Origin: Candidatus Altimarinota bacterium | GTDB taxonomy: Bacteria > Patescibacteriota > Gracilibacteria > BD1-5 > UBA6164 | Assembly (NCBI GenBank): GCA_028697205.1 | Contig: JAQVFO010000001.1 | Coordinates: 133,086-197,085 of the forward strand | DNA: 64,000 nucleotides | Direction: 5' to 3' | Shown: positions 1 to 11,443 of the stretch, in pieces | How positions within the stretch are numbered: position 1 is the first letter of the stretch | How the letters are laid out: the number at the start of each line of letters is the position of its first letter | Made by a program: the position numbers and the translations under genes | Notes under the pieces: model-generated | The model's database searches: none | What the model was told of the DNA's origin: nothing | Seen by the model: the letters and a program-made list of their open reading frames with translations, nothing else

Positions 1-1122
1 ATTACAGATAAAAAATGAAAACTATTTAATTGAAATACTCCATATCCAATAAATTTTATAGTTGATTCATCTGTACTTGATGTATTTCCAAATAAGTTTT
101 TCAACTTTACAGACTGAAAAAGAGAAATAACATTAACTTGAAAAAAGACTTGAAATACTACATTGTACGTAAAAATGTGAAATGAAACATTACAAAGTTT
201 TAATGTAACAGCATATAATTCTTCTAAAAATATATATGCGAAATCAAGTATAAATTTAGTAAAATCAAATGTAGTATTATGAGATACAAATCTTTGAGCA
301 ATAATGTTTAAAGATGAAAAATGAACAAGATTATTAAATGTAAAATATGCTTGACAATATGTTATAAAAACTGAATGAAATGCTAAAATATGTGTTAAAT
401 CGTGAAATGTAAGTAATATAAAAAGTATAATGAATACTAATTGTAGTGATGATGAATATGTATCTAGTAAAACAATTACATATGATGATACAATATCTTG
501 AATATTACTATTTAACTATAAAGTATTTGATAAACAAGCAAAAATAAAAGTATATTCATATAATGATAAAAAAGACTTAGTTGCATTAAATGTTAAAACT
601 ACTGCTCCAAAATGATTAACTGAAACTTATGCATACTATGATGATGTAATGAATATGCTTGAAAGCTGAATTGCTTCATCTTCTCTAAATCAATGATACT
701 TTTTAGAAAAAAGATCATTATCTGAAAAGGATGCAAATGAATGGATAAAAAATACTTTGCTTACAATTAAATCTAATACAGTTGATAGAAATATTCTAGC
801 AGTAATAAATTCAAATATTGATATGTTAAACAATGAATGACCTCCATGATATACTTACATAACTAGAAAAGATTTCTTAGATAAAGTTTACAAATACTTG
901 GTATTTAATAAAACCTCGGAGGTCTCGATTAAATACAGAGATTTACCAACAGTTGATAATATAAAAGCAAATTCAATTTTTGATAAAACAAATACATGGA
1001 AAGATAGATTTTGAGATAATTATTATCAACCAACACAACAAATTACAAGATGAGAATGAGCTTATGTTCTATCTCTTGCAATTGACAAAACAAAGAATTT
1101 AACACTTACAATTAATAAATAA
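1..1122 (+). CDS. C-terminal part of a secreted/surface protein with an SLH-like C terminus (5' end outside window)
   Basis: The frame is open from base 1 and ends at TAA 1120-1122, with TGA read as Gly; 373 residues are visible. The first half is Asn/Ser/Thr/Val-rich and looks like beta-rich surface material. The last 65 residues have a charged, aromatic region followed by QPTQQITRGEGAYVLSLA, which resembles the end of an S-layer-homology (SLH) domain, where the usual form is P..xITRaEfa.ml. Only one such repeat is visible. SLH domains normally anchor proteins to the cell wall or envelope polymer. The N terminus, and so any signal peptide, lies outside the window. The SLH assignment is by eye and moderate; the rest of the protein is unrecognised. 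Confidence 0.7.
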
Positions 1123-1177
1123 TAAAAAAGGAAAATTTAAAAAAATAAAAACAAATTTAATTTTATAATAAAAAAAT

Positions 1178-1525
1178 ATGAGAACAAGAGAAGTAATTAA
1201 TACTTCAAGTGAAGTATTAAAAACACAAGAAAAAACATTATCTAAAGCAGTTATGTCTGCTATGAAAGAATTTGGTAATAGAGAAAATAATTTAATTGAT
1301 AATCCTTTTGCAGAATATTGAATAGAAGTTAATGATATTCTAACATTATCAAATACTTCTTCTGCAGAAGAAACTACATATAAACTTTGAAAATTATTTT
1401 GAGTAACATCAATTAATTTAAGAAAAATTATTGAAAGAGATAGAGATGATTTACAAGTATTAAATATGTTAAGACAAGTATGATTAGGAAATATGAGTTT
1501 ACCTAAATTTGAGAAAAGAAGATAG
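1178..1525 (+). CDS. Small hypothetical protein, 115 aa
   Basis: ATG 1178 to TAG 1523-1525, six internal TGA read as Gly. The protein is soluble, charged and probably all-helical, with a basic tail (PKFEKRR) and a middle segment rich in Ser, Thr and Glu. I do not recognise a family. It sits 55 nt after the SLH-like gene and is followed by a strong terminator, so it is probably the last gene of that unit. No signal peptide or membrane segment is visible. Confidence 0.8.
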
Positions 1526-1543
1526 TTTAATTATTTGTTACAT

Positions 1544-1592
1544 AAAAGATCAGTATAAAATCGCTTTTATAACTGGTCTTTTTTAGTTTTTT
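1544..1592 (+). terminator. Intrinsic terminator after the 115-aa gene
   Basis: A long, A/T-rich hairpin begins 18 nt after the stop codon. The left arm is AAAAGATCAGTATAAAA and the right arm TTTTATAACTGGTCTTTT, with a TCGC loop, and it runs straight into a T tract. It separates the preceding gene from ftsK. Confidence 0.85.
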
Positions 1593-1650
1593 TTGATTTA
1601 TTAAAATAAGTTAATATAATTTAATTAATTAATTATTAGTATAAGCCAAT

Positions 1651-3846
1651 ATGTGAAGAAGAAAACAAGTTAATTTACCTCCAGAGTTAAATAAGATTGT
1701 ATTTTGAATCTTTTTTTTGATTTTTTGAGCTGCAACTATATTTGCAGATACAAACTCAGTTTTTTGATATTATCTTTCGTTAAGTTTCTCAACACTTGTT
1801 TGAGAGTATTTTAAATGGATTGTTTCACCAGCATTTTTGTTATTTTCATTTTTACTTTTTAAAAACTGAATAAATTTCAATTTCAATATTTATAGAGCAT
1901 TTTGATTTTTATTTTATTTTTCATCTATTTGTACTGTTATTTGATATTTTACTGATTATCAGGCAATTTTTAATTTATATCCTGCATTAAAATCTTTTTT
2001 ATGAACTCAAACAACTTTACTAGTTTTTTCTATTTTATTTATTGTTTCTCTTGTGATACTTTTTAGATTTTCACCAAGAGTTTTACTTGAAAGAGCTGTT
2101 TCTATGAAACCAGATATTTCAAAAATTAAAGATAATTTTACTCGTGAAGCTACTAATGAATTAAAAGATACAAAAGAAGATGCAAGAAAAACAAAAAAAG
2201 AAGAGGAGTTAGAAAAAAAGAAAAGAGATTTAGATGATGCACTTGCTATGCTTAAAAAAGAAAAAGATGAAATAAATTCTCGTCAGCAAAAGATTCCTTT
2301 AGAAAAATCATTTCCTAAGAAAATTAAAGTAGAAAAAATTGAAAAACTATGAGAAAGTGTAGCAGATTTCTTTGGGAAAAAAGATAAAAAAGTCGAAGAA
2401 AAAGAATTTAAAGAACCAGATTTTGGTAAATGGGTATTACCAAGAATAACTTTACTTGATGATAGATGAAGTGAAATAAAAGTAGATGAAAATGAAGTAA
2501 AAAGAAAAGAAATTGAAATAGAAGAAAAATTACTTCAATTCAAAATTGAAGTTGATATGGAGTGATACAAAGTTTGACCAACTGTAACACAGTATAGACT
2601 TAAACCAGCGGAGTGAGTAAAACTTCAAAAAATTGAAAATTTAAAAAAAGATTTAACTCTTGCTCTACATGCAAAATCTATTCGTATACAAGCACCTATA
2701 CCATGACTTGGTGTTGTATGAATTGAAACTCCAAATAGTGAGAGAAGTACTGTTTGACTTAGAGAAGTTCTTGAAAATCCACTTTATAAATCTCCAAAAT
2801 TTGATATACCAATTGCAGTTTGAAAAGATGTAAATGGTGATGTTATTTTATGAGATTTAACTAAGATGCCACATTTACTTGTAGCATGACAAACAGCATC
2901 ATGAAAATCTGTTTGAGTAAATTGATTTATACTTAGTATGCTTTTTAAATTTTCCCCTTCAGAACTTAAATTTATAATGGTAGATCCTAAAAGAGTTGAA
3001 TTATCAATTTATAACTGAATCCCACATTTATTAACACCTGTTATAACAAATCCTGATAAAGCTGTAAATGCTTTAAAATGGTGAGTTGCTGAAATGCTTA
3101 GAAGATATGATTTAGCAACTGCAGTAAATGCAAAAAATATAAAAGAATATAATGAAAAAGTAGATAAGTCTAAAAAATGGCCATATATAGTTATAATTAT
3201 TGATGAACTTGCAGACTTAATGATGAGTTGAATGAAAAAAGAAGTTGAATGAAGTATAGCTCGTCTTGCACAGATGGCTCGTGCTGTTGGTATGCATTTA
3301 ATAGTTGCAACTCAAAGACCATCAGTTGATGTTATTACATGATTAATCAAGGCAAATATTCCAAGCCGTATTGCATTTACTGTTGCTTCACAAGTTGATA
3401 GTAGAACAGTAATTGATAAAGCTTGAGCTGAAGACTTACTTGGTAGATGAGATATGCTTTATAGTCCAACTTGAACTATTGAGCCTGAAAGAGTTCAATG
3501 AGTATTTGTTGATACTGATGAGATAGAAGCTGTAGTAAATCAAATAAAACTTACAGTAGATCCAGATGTTATAGAAAATATGTATGATCCAAATATTGTT
3601 AATTGAAGAACAACAACAGAATGAAGTATAATGGAAAAATATGAATGAGATCAAGATGAAAATCCAGAAATAGTAGAAAAAGCTATTCAAGTTGTAAAAG
3701 AAGCAAAAAAAGCTTCTACTTCACTTATACAAAGAAAATTAGGGCTGTGATATGCTCGTGCTGCAAAAGTACTTGATATTCTTGAAGAACTTTGAGTAGT
3801 TTGACCAAGTAATGGAAGTAAACCAAGAGAAGTATATGTAGATTAG
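1651..3846 (+). CDS. ftsK: DNA translocase FtsK/SpoIIIE, 731 aa
   Basis: Double-stranded-DNA motor that pumps chromosome ends through the division septum. The N-terminal ~150 residues hold about four hydrophobic membrane segments. A Lys/Glu-rich linker follows (about 155-240), then the RecA-like motor. Walker A is GQTASGKS at residues 413-420 (Lys419), two of whose glycines are TGA codons. Walker B is IVIIIDE at 513-519. The last ~65 residues form the gamma winged-helix domain (start [22 protein letters not shown] in two pieces), which in the family reads chromosome polarity sequences. The overall order (membrane, linker, motor, gamma) is complete and the length is typical of a short FtsK. 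The ATG at 1651 is the first in frame after the upstream terminator. Confidence 0.97.
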
Positions 3847-3847
3847 A

Positions 3848-3869
3848 GGCTCATAGAGTCTTTTTTTTA
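3848..3869 (+). terminator. Weak terminator-like hairpin after ftsK
   Basis: Short stem GGCTC/GAGTC (one G-T pair) with a three-base loop, followed directly by eight T. It lies 1 nt after the ftsK stop and before the MazG-like gene. Its strength is doubtful. Confidence 0.4.
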
Positions 3870-3890
3870 GAAGTTAATAAAATAGTAAAA

Positions 3891-4325
3891 ATGAAAACTT
3901 TATTTCAAAAAATCCTAGATCTTTCTGAATCACGTATTTCTGAATTTGAGGAAGATATAAGGAAACCAGATAGTTTACATAAAGAGTTTTACATATGATT
4001 TGAAACATATTTGAGATGATTAGCAGAAGAAATAGAGGAAACTAAAGATGAGATAAAGTACAATAATTCTGTATATCTTGAAGATGAACTTTGAGATGTT
4101 TTTTGGGATTATATGTGTTTATTACAGTCTCTTCAAAAAAGGTGATATATTTCATCAGTTGAGAAAGTATTTGAAAGATCATATAAAAAATTTAGTGAAA
4201 GAATTGAAGCAAATAGACAAACTACTTGATGTAAAAGTGAATGTTGGAAAGATATAAAAAGAAAACAAAAAGAAGAACTTAAAACAGAACAAGATAAAAT
4301 TAATAATAATTTTGCAAATTCATAA
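3891..4325 (+). CDS. MazG-like all-alpha NTP pyrophosphohydrolase, 144 aa
   Basis: Predicted all-helical protein with the metal-binding pattern of MazG/all-alpha NTP-PPases: EEIEETKDE near residue 46, followed about 15 residues later by EDELGDVFWD. In this family the acidic residues bind Mg2+ and the enzyme hydrolyses nucleoside triphosphates to the monophosphate, usually to clear damaged nucleotides. Only one MazG unit is present, so it resembles the short form. The C-terminal third is Lys/Glu-rich with two Cys (GCKSEC) and is not recognised. The exact substrate cannot be inferred. Confidence 0.75.
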
Positions 4326-4340
4326 TTTAATGATATACTA

Positions 4341-4374
4341 TTTATAGTTTACTATAAACTATCAACTATAAACT
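4341..4374. promoter_or_regulatory. Inverted and direct repeats directly upstream of the HTH-phosphoribosyltransferase gene
   Basis: Eight-base arms TTTATAGT and ACTATAAA are separated by two bases (4341-4358), and a further copy of the AACTATAAACT half is at 4365-4375, running into the ATG at 4375. The downstream protein begins with a winged helix, so this could be its own operator; that is inference. It could also be a simple hairpin. Confidence 0.4.
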
Positions 4375-5355
4375 ATGAAAACAACTACAAAAAATGATAT
4401 AGTAGAGTACATAAGAGCTAATGCTCCTGTTTCTATTAATATGATTAAAGAAAAGTTTAATCTATCAAATCAGATAATTCACAGACATATTAAAAGCCTA
4501 ATTGAACAGGGAAGTATTTATAAAGTATGAACGCCTCCAAAAGTTTTTTATTTTGCATTTTCAAATGAAATAATTTCATTTACAAATTGACAATTAGTAA
4601 CAGATAATTCATTTCTTGATGAAAATTTTGTTTTTTTCTGACCTGATTGATCTTTGAAGTATTGAAAAGATTGATTTATATTTTGGTGTCAAAGACATAA
4701 TCTTGATTATACTAAAGAATATGAAATATATAAACATACTATAAAAAAGTATTTAGAATATAAAGATAAAAATTGATTTATAGACTGACTTACAAAAATG
4801 AAAGCAACTTTTTGAGAAGTTTACCTTGATAAAGTATTTTATCTTGATTTTTATAGTATAGAAAAGTATTGAAAAACTATGCTTTGAAATCTTATGCTTT
4901 ATGCTAAACAAACTTGAAGTAAAGAGTTAGCAATGAAAATCCTTGAAAAAATCAAAGAACCAATATATAAACTTATAGAAATAGAATGAATTGATTCTTA
5001 TGCTTTTATTCCTCCAAGTATTGATAGAAAAGTTCAGCTTATGGATTTACTTAAGAAATGACTTTGACTTCCTTTTAAAGAACTTAAATTGATGAAAATA
5101 TTTAAAAATACTCCTGTCCCTCAAAAAAGTTTAAGTAAAGCAGAAGATAGAGTTATAAATGCTAGAGATACAATTTATGTAAAAGATAGGGATTTTTTAT
5201 CTGATACTATTTTGCTCATTGATGATGCTGTATGAAGCTGAGCAACTCTTAATGAAACTGCAAAAAAAATAAAGGAACAAAAAATAGCTAAACATGTAAT
5301 ATGACTAGCTATAGTTTGAAGTTTTAAATGATTTGAAGTTATTTCAGAGGTTTAA
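4375..5355 (+). CDS. ComF-like phosphoribosyltransferase with N-terminal winged helix, 326 aa
   Basis: Residues 1-60 look like a winged helix: a helix-turn-helix around INMIKEKFNLSNQIIHRHIKSL, split here by its turn, followed by a short wing. The middle (about 65-150) is aromatic and Lys-rich and is unassigned. The C-terminal half is a type I phosphoribosyltransferase: LPFKELKL and TPVPQKSLSKAEDRV match ComF-type spacing, and the PRPP loop is LLIDDAVGSGATLNETA. Type I PRTases transfer a phosphoribosyl group or sense nucleotides. Fused to an HTH, the protein could be a PurR-like regulator or a DNA-uptake factor. It ends 4 bp inside the convergent gene on the other strand. Confidence 0.75.
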
Positions 5356-5732
5356 TTTACTTGTTTATATCATTTATTTTCTAATAAATATGTTATAAAT
5401 AGGTTAACTAAATTTTTAATTGTATATATATTTTCTCATCACATAGCTTTTGAATATGCTTTTATTAATATTTCATCTGTAAGATGTTCTATTCTAGATA
5501 ATTCTCATTTTAGAGCAATTTCTGATGATATTATTGAAGTTACATTAATATCTGATATTTTACGAGATTCTTTAATTATATCTCTTTTTCATATCATTGT
5601 ACTTTCCAAGCTTTCACTAATTAATAAACTTAAAACTCAATTTTGTACACTAATAATTGTTTCAATAGTTTTTTCTTTTAATTGTTCTACTTTTTTAATT
5701 TCTATATTATTTAAACTATTTATTTCTGTCAT
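5352..5732 (-). CDS. Small hypothetical helical protein, 126 aa
   Basis: ATG at 5732, stop TAA at 5354-5352. The protein is soluble and rich in Ile, Glu, Lys and Ser, with long predicted helices and no Cys. I do not recognise it. Its stop shares the TTAA core with the stop of the convergent phosphoribosyltransferase gene. A divergent promoter region lies upstream. Confidence 0.7.
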
Positions 5733-5877
5733 ATTTTGAATTTAATTTTTAAAAACTGAATATTAAGTATCTAACTTGTTTTGTCAAATTAATTTTTGAC
5801 ATTTTTTAAAATGAAAATTTAATTGATTTTTATTTTCTTTTATTTACAATAACTAAGCTAATTAATAAAAATTATTT
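5733..5877. promoter_or_regulatory. Divergent promoter region with a 7-bp inverted repeat
   Basis: The arms TGTCAAA (5782-5788) and TTTGACA (5795-5801) flank TTAATT. Each arm contains a consensus -35 (TTGACA) facing outwards. Leftwards the spacing to AATATT (5759-5764) is 17 nt. Rightwards the spacing to TTTAAT (5818-5823) is 16 nt. It would serve the minus-strand small gene and the plus-strand HD gene. Whether the palindrome also binds a protein is unknown. Confidence 0.55.
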
Positions 5878-7014
5878 ATGATTTGAACGCTTCTAAAATT
5901 GATGCTTACATCTGGTATTTCTATGAAAAGATGGAATAATTTTCCTAGAATTGAAGATATAAGTCATCTTGATAATGTTTGATTCACACTTCATATTGCT
6001 ATGTTTCTTTCATTTCTTGAAGAGCAAAGTTGAAAAGTAGTTGATAAAGAATTTATTATTAAAAAAATTATTTTTAACTCAATAAAAATTTTAGTCTTAT
6101 CTGATATAAATTCATGAACTAGAAATTATATAGAAAAAGTTAATAAAGATATATTTATAAAATTAGAACAAAAAGTTTATGATTATATTTTTTCTTTTGA
6201 TGCCCCAGATTATTTAAAAGATGATATAATTCAAACTATTCACAATAAGGATAAACTTTTAGAATTATCTATTATTGAATCATCTAAAAGATATGCAGGA
6301 TATAAAGAATGTCTTGTAAACAGGGAAGTATTTGCAGATATGTATGAAGTTCCATATAAAGATATAATGACACAATTAGATGAAAAAAGAAAGGATTTAA
6401 AAAGTCTTGATATGCTTTTAAAAAATCCAAATTATGAAAAATATCTTTCAAATATCAGAAAACTTTCTCATTCTTTAAGATGGAACCAACAAAAAAGAAT
6501 GTTTCCAATTTCAGTAATGTCACACTTAGTTTTGATAACTTTTTTATCATATGTTCTTTGAACTATTGAAAATCATAAAAACTGAAAGAATTTAAACATA
6601 TTTGAACTTATGTTTAAAGCTTTGTATCATGATATACCTGAAGCAATAACTTGAGATATAATCACACCTACAAAAAAAGCTATTCATTGATTTGAAGAGA
6701 TTCTAGAGGAAGTAGAAAGAGATATGCTTGAGGATTATTTATTTTACTATGTTTGAGATGAATATGAAGCCTATGTAAAAGATTATATGTTAAATCCTTG
6801 GACTTGAGAAGAATGACCATATGTAAAAGCTGCTGATATTATTAGTGCTTTATTTGAAGCTAAAATTGAAGTAAATTATTGAAGTACAAATTTTATAGAA
6901 ATATATAGAAATATAAAAAGAAAAGTAAATACTTTTGAGTACGTAAGTGTTGAATACATACTTAAACATGTTGTAGATAGTTTTGATAATAGTGATGATG
7001 ATTTACATCTATAA
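5878..7014 (+). CDS. HD-domain phosphohydrolase with two HD-like halves, 378 aa
   Basis: The C-terminal half carries a good HD signature: H216 in MSHLVLI and H251-D252 in ALYHDIPEAITGD, followed by a helical acidic segment ending KAADIISALFEAK. This is the layout of the YfbR-like HD hydrolases, which dephosphorylate deoxynucleoside monophosphates. The N-terminal part (about 10-80) repeats the pattern weakly: ISHLDNVGFTLHIA then LVLSDINSG, with the metal-binding residues partly lost, so it may be a decayed duplicate. It lies at the head of a plus-strand run with rlmE and a membrane protein, spaced 15-16 nt apart. The substrate is not known. Confidence 0.8.
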
Positions 7015-7029
7015 AATAAAAATTAAAAA

Positions 7030-7650
7030 ATGAGAGTAAAGAAAAAAGTAAAACCATATATAGTTCAAGATGCTTATTTTCAGAAGGCAAAAAAAGAATG
7101 ATATAGAGCTAGGAGTGTTTATAAATTAATAGAAATTCAGGAAAAATTTTGACTTATACAAGAGTGAATGAATATATGTGATGTTTGAGCTGCTCCTGGT
7201 AGCTTTATACAATATACAAAGAGAATCATTAAAGACACTTGAAATATAGTCTGAATTGATATAAAACCAATTGATAAATATAGTCAAAAAAACATACATA
7301 CTATTGTTCATTCTATTTTTGAATTTGATACTTTAAAGCCAAAAGTTGAAGAGTTTATATGAGAATGAAATAAATTTGATTTGATTTTATCAGATATTGC
7401 TCCAAATACAACTTGAAACAGAGATATAGATCAATATGCAAGTGTAGAATTAAATATTGAGATTCTAAAATTTGCAGATGTTTTTTTAAAAAAATGATGA
7501 AATTTACTTTTAAAAGTTTTCAAATGAGAAGATTTCTTTGATTTATCAAATGCTATTAAACCTAGATTTGAAAGTTTTAAAGAATTTAAACCTAATGCGT
7601 GTAGAGATAGAAGTTTTGAAGAATATGTTATTTGTTTAAAAAAGAAATAA
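7030..7650 (+). CDS. rlmE: 23S rRNA 2'-O-methyltransferase RlmE/FtsJ family, 206 aa
   Basis: SAM-dependent methyltransferase of the FtsJ family, which methylates the ribose of a uridine in 23S rRNA. The N-terminal basic helix with YRARSVYKL is characteristic. The SAM-binding loop is DVGAAPGSF, the catalytic Asp lies in LSDIAPNTTG, and the catalytic Lys and Glu are in LLLKVFKGEDF and RSFEEYVIC. The length (206) fits the family, and the four K-D-K-E residues all appear present. Two of the glycines in the loops are TGA codons. Confidence 0.93.
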
Positions 7651-7666
7651 TTTTTAATTTTACTTT

Positions 7667-8320
7667 ATGAGCTTATTATCACTAACAAATACAGATTACT
7701 TTATCCTAGTTTTATCACTTTTATCAGGACTTTTTTTTATTTTTTTATGACTAGAAAAATTACATAGGTTTTATTTTGGTATAATAATATGATTTATACT
7801 ATTTATTACTATGAATTTACATATTAAATTACTTATTTTACCAAATGTAGTTTTAAAAGATATAATAATTCCAGACTCATGATTTTTACTTGAAAATAAG
7901 AAATTTATACTAAGCTTCTTAACATCTTTTATTCCTATTTTTGGTATTATACTTCTTCTTACTGATTTTATAAGCTTTAAAGTATATGATAATAAAATAG
8001 CATCATTTATTTTTTGACTTTTATTCCCATTTTTCTTTTTATCTATTTTATCTTATATTCATTTAAATTCTGCTATCGATATTAGTTTTATTAAAGATTT
8101 TTTTGTATTTTCAGATTCTTCGTTTATTATTAGTTATTTTGATGAAAGAGCTTATTTAGCTTTATATTTATTATTTTTTCTAATATTTTTTAGATTAATT
8201 TTTTGGTTTATTGTAAGTTTTATTATTTATATATCTAAACAGTTTTATTCTTCTTATAAAACAGATTCTAACGATAGTCACTCAGAGCATACTGAAGTTC
8301 ATGAAGAACATCATCATTAA
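7667..8320 (+). CDS. Membrane protein with histidine-rich tail, 217 aa
   Basis: About five to six hydrophobic segments cover residues 10-200, and the C terminus is a hydrophilic tail HSEHTEVHEEHHH. The tail could bind metal, but this is only composition. I do not recognise a family. It is the last gene of the run and is followed immediately by a strong terminator. Confidence 0.8.
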
Positions 8321-8351
8321 AAAAATAGAACTTAAAAAGTTCTATTTTTTT
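8321..8351. terminator. Bidirectional terminator between convergent genes
   Basis: Perfect arms AAAAATAGAAC / GTTCTATTTTT with a seven-base loop, flanked by A on the left and T on the right. It can terminate both the membrane-protein gene (+) and the mscS-family gene (-), whose stop lies inside the right arm. Confidence 0.85.
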
Positions 8352-9469
8352 AATCTTATTTCTTGAGTTGGGAATGCCATTTCAAGTCATTCTTTTTCAA
8401 ATAATCTCTTTATTTCAAGATTTATTTCCTCTTTTTGTTTAATATATGCTTTATAATCATCATTTAAAAGTGAGAAATAAGTTCAATTTATATTTAATGA
8501 TGAATCTCAAAAATTATCAAAATTTACCCTATATGATTCTAAAGTTCAATTTTTTACATATTTTTCAAGTATATCTTCAAGTATTTTTATAGCTTTTTTT
8601 AGTTTTTCTAAGCTTGTTTCATAAACTAATCATATTATAAAATCATTTCTTCTGTTGTCTCTTTGTGTAAGATTTTCAATAGATGTAGAAATAAGAGTTT
8701 CATTTGGAATAAGAATTTTATTTCAAGTTGTATCTCTAAGTTCTAGGTATGTTAATCAGATCTCTTTTACTGTTCAAGTAAATCAATTTATTCTAACAAA
8801 TTCTCAAACTTTAAAAGGTTTATTAATTATAATTGAAAGTGCTCAAAATATATTTGATACAGATTTTTGTGCTGCAAGAGCTATTGCAATTCATCATACT
8901 CATGCTCAAGTTATAAGTGCAGATATATTATATCATAGATTTCAAAGTATTGTTAATCATCAGACTATCCATATAAATATAATTATAAATCTACTTAATA
9001 TTGGGAAAACTTGTTTAGATAAATCATTTCATTCTTTTCATTTTGATATTCATTTAAGAATTGAACTTACAAGTGAGTTTGAAAGAATAATAATTGCAAT
9101 AATAAATGAAACTTTAAAAAATTTATTTATTATTTCATTTAATTCACTTGGAATTATAGCTAATTTTATTCACAAATATATTGCAATTATATATTTTGAA
9201 ATACTAATAAATTTTATTATTGCATCTCATACTAGATTTAAAGTTTTGTTTTTTTTGAAATACTTATTTAAAAGTTTTTCAAGATATTTAGTAAATAATC
9301 AAATACCTCAAATTGATGTAATTACTGCAATAATTGCATTAAAATATGAAAGTATTTCAACAGAATAGTTTACATTATTTAAAAATGAATTTATACTTGT
9401 AAAATCTTTTAAAAGATAAAATAATACAAAATATGAAATTCAAAGAATTATATATAAATAGTTGCTCAT
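8342..9469 (-). CDS. MscS-family mechanosensitive channel, 375 aa
   Basis: Start ATG 9469, stop TAG 8344-8342. Several hydrophobic segments fill the first ~200 residues. The pore helix is Gly/Ala-rich (GIAIALAAQKSVSN), and the following beta domain has the family signature NKPFKVGEFVRINGFTG and GNKILIPNETLIS. MscS channels open under membrane tension and let solutes out during osmotic downshock. Many pore glycines are TGA codons, so the gene is invisible under the standard code. Residues after ~310 form a charged cytoplasmic tail. It is the last gene of a three-gene minus-strand operon after the U32 peptidase. Confidence 0.92.
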
Positions 9470-9486
9470 AAATTATATATTAAAAA

Positions 9487-9930
9487 TTAAGAATGGTTAA
9501 TTTTATCTAATTTATCAAGTGCAATTCAAATAATTTCATTATAAATCATTATAACTTCAATATCTGATTTACCAACTCATAATCTTTCAAAGTATTCAAT
9601 ATTTTCTGTTCTATAAAGTTCTCTTGTAAAGATTTCAGATAAATCTAATACTGTTAATCTTCAAGGTGTAAAATTGAATCTTTGTCAAAATGATAAATCT
9701 ACTATAAAAGCTCAGTTATTTACTCTTGTATATGCTGTTGGTGATGTTAAAGTATATCTTATTTCATTACATTCACTTATAATTGATATTATATATTCCT
9801 TAAATAATTCTATTGCTTTTCTAGTTGTTTCTGATTGAACTTCTTGATTTGCACATTTAATTGTTGAATTTATAACATCTAATAATTCATATGGAATTAA
9901 TGAAACTCTTTGGCTTAAAGTATTACTCAT
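9487..9930 (-). CDS. Hypothetical protein, 147 aa
   Basis: Starts 1 nt after the stop of the U32 peptidase gene and ends 17 nt before the mscS-family start, so it is certainly co-transcribed. The first half looks helical (ELLDVINSTIKCANQEVQSE). A segment NNGAFIVDLSFGQRFNFTPG lies in the middle, and the C terminus is helical again. No signal peptide or membrane segment. I do not recognise the family. Confidence 0.75.
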
Positions 9931-9931
9931 A

Positions 9932-11329
9932 TTATTCTTTAAAATCTAAATTTTCTCCTTCTTTTATATCTTTCCTAATTATAGAAAATTCTCATGGGTT
10001 TTCTTTACAATTTATCCATACTTCATAACCTCATCAGTGAGCTGTTTCTTCTGAACTTGTATATTCTTCTTCATATTTATCATTTATAAATAGCTCTTTT
10101 CAAGTACTATGGTTTACATTAGTTATTTTGTAAATTTTTTCAACTTTTTCTTTCCATCTTTTTTTTGGATTAATAAACTCAATTTCATCATTTAGATTAA
10201 ATCTATTTTTAACTTCAATTCTTGCAAGTTTTTCATTTTCATCATATCATCTAATTATTCAACAAAATGCTTTTGTTCCAAATGTTCAATTTTTTTCATA
10301 AAATTGTGCATTTTGATTTGGGTTTCACGCAAGAAATCCTGGAATATATCATCTATTTGCAATTGAAAATAATTCTTCAGCTAGAGCTTTGCTATCATAT
10401 TCTTTTCAGTTCTCAATTGCATCAAGTGCTTGTCTATATGCACTTCAAACTGAAGCTAAATAATTTACAGTTTTATTTCTTCATTCTACCTTAAAACTTA
10501 TAATTCAAGCATCTTTTAATTCTTTTATGTAATCAATTGCCATTAGATCACGGGAATTCATAAGATAAGTTCCATATTGATCTTCATCAATTTCCATCAT
10601 ATCTCAAGGTCTTTCTCTTTCTTCTAAATAAAAATTTCAAGTTAATTCTTCATAATCTTCAGGTCTTCAAGTTGCTATTTCAAGTTCTGCTTCTGATTTA
10701 TCATCTTTAAATACTTTGTATTCCCAACGACAAGAGTGGCTACATGTTCATTGATTTGGATCTCTGTTTGATAAATAATTTGATATAAGACATCTTCAAC
10801 TATAGGCCATACAAATAGCTCAGTGAACAAATGCTTCAAGTTCTATGTCTGGTACAGCTTCATGAATTTCTTTCATTTCTTTTATACTTATTTCACGACT
10901 TAAAATTATTCTTTTTACTCACATACTTTTCCAGAATTCTACTTGTGCCCAGTTTGTATTGTTTGCTTGTACTGATAAGTGAATAACAGCATCAGGAAAT
11001 TCTTTTCTGACTAGATAAATAAGTCATGGATCAGCCATAATAAATGCGTCTGGTTTCATTTCATACATTTTTTTGAATTGTGCTAGAAATGGTTTAATTT
11101 TAAGGTTGTGTGCATATATATTTGCTGTAAAATATATTTTCTTATCTCAAGGTAAATTTTTTGTGTAATTTACAGCTTCTTGTAATGAATCTAGAGTAAA
11201 AGCATTAGTTCTTGCACGAAGTGAAAACATTGGTGCTCAAACATACACAGCATCAGCTCAATATGCAAATGCATATTTTAGCTTTTCCATGCTTCAAGCA
11301 GGCATTAAAAGTTCTAGTTTTTTTTGCAT
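9932..11329 (-). CDS. Peptidase U32 family protein, 465 aa
   Basis: N terminus KLELLMPAGSMEKLKYAF followed by GADAVYVGAPMFSLRART is the classic start of the U32 family. The family Cys-rich region is present: CMAYSGRCLISNY and GTCSHSCRWEY. U32 members include collagenase-like proteases and, more often, RNA hydroxylation (TrhP/RlhA) enzymes with an Fe-S site. A C-terminal beta domain (EVKNRFNLNDEIEFINP) fits the TrhP-type length. It heads the operon with the 147-aa protein and the MscS channel. I would not choose between protease and tRNA/rRNA hydroxylase without a search, but the Cys set favours the RNA enzyme. Confidence 0.9.
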
Positions 11330-11443
11330 AAAGGTTTATTATATGGTAAACTATTTCCAAGATAGTTACTTTTTTGGATATTTGATTTATCTTAAAAAGT
11401 TTATAAAATATATAAATATTTTTAATTTTTACAAGTTTAAATT

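Noticed and set aside
8655-9368. A 237-codon open frame on the plus strand
   Set aside because: It is the antisense shadow of the mscS-family gene, whose motifs are unambiguous on the minus strand when TGA is Gly; the plus-strand protein has no recognisable domain.
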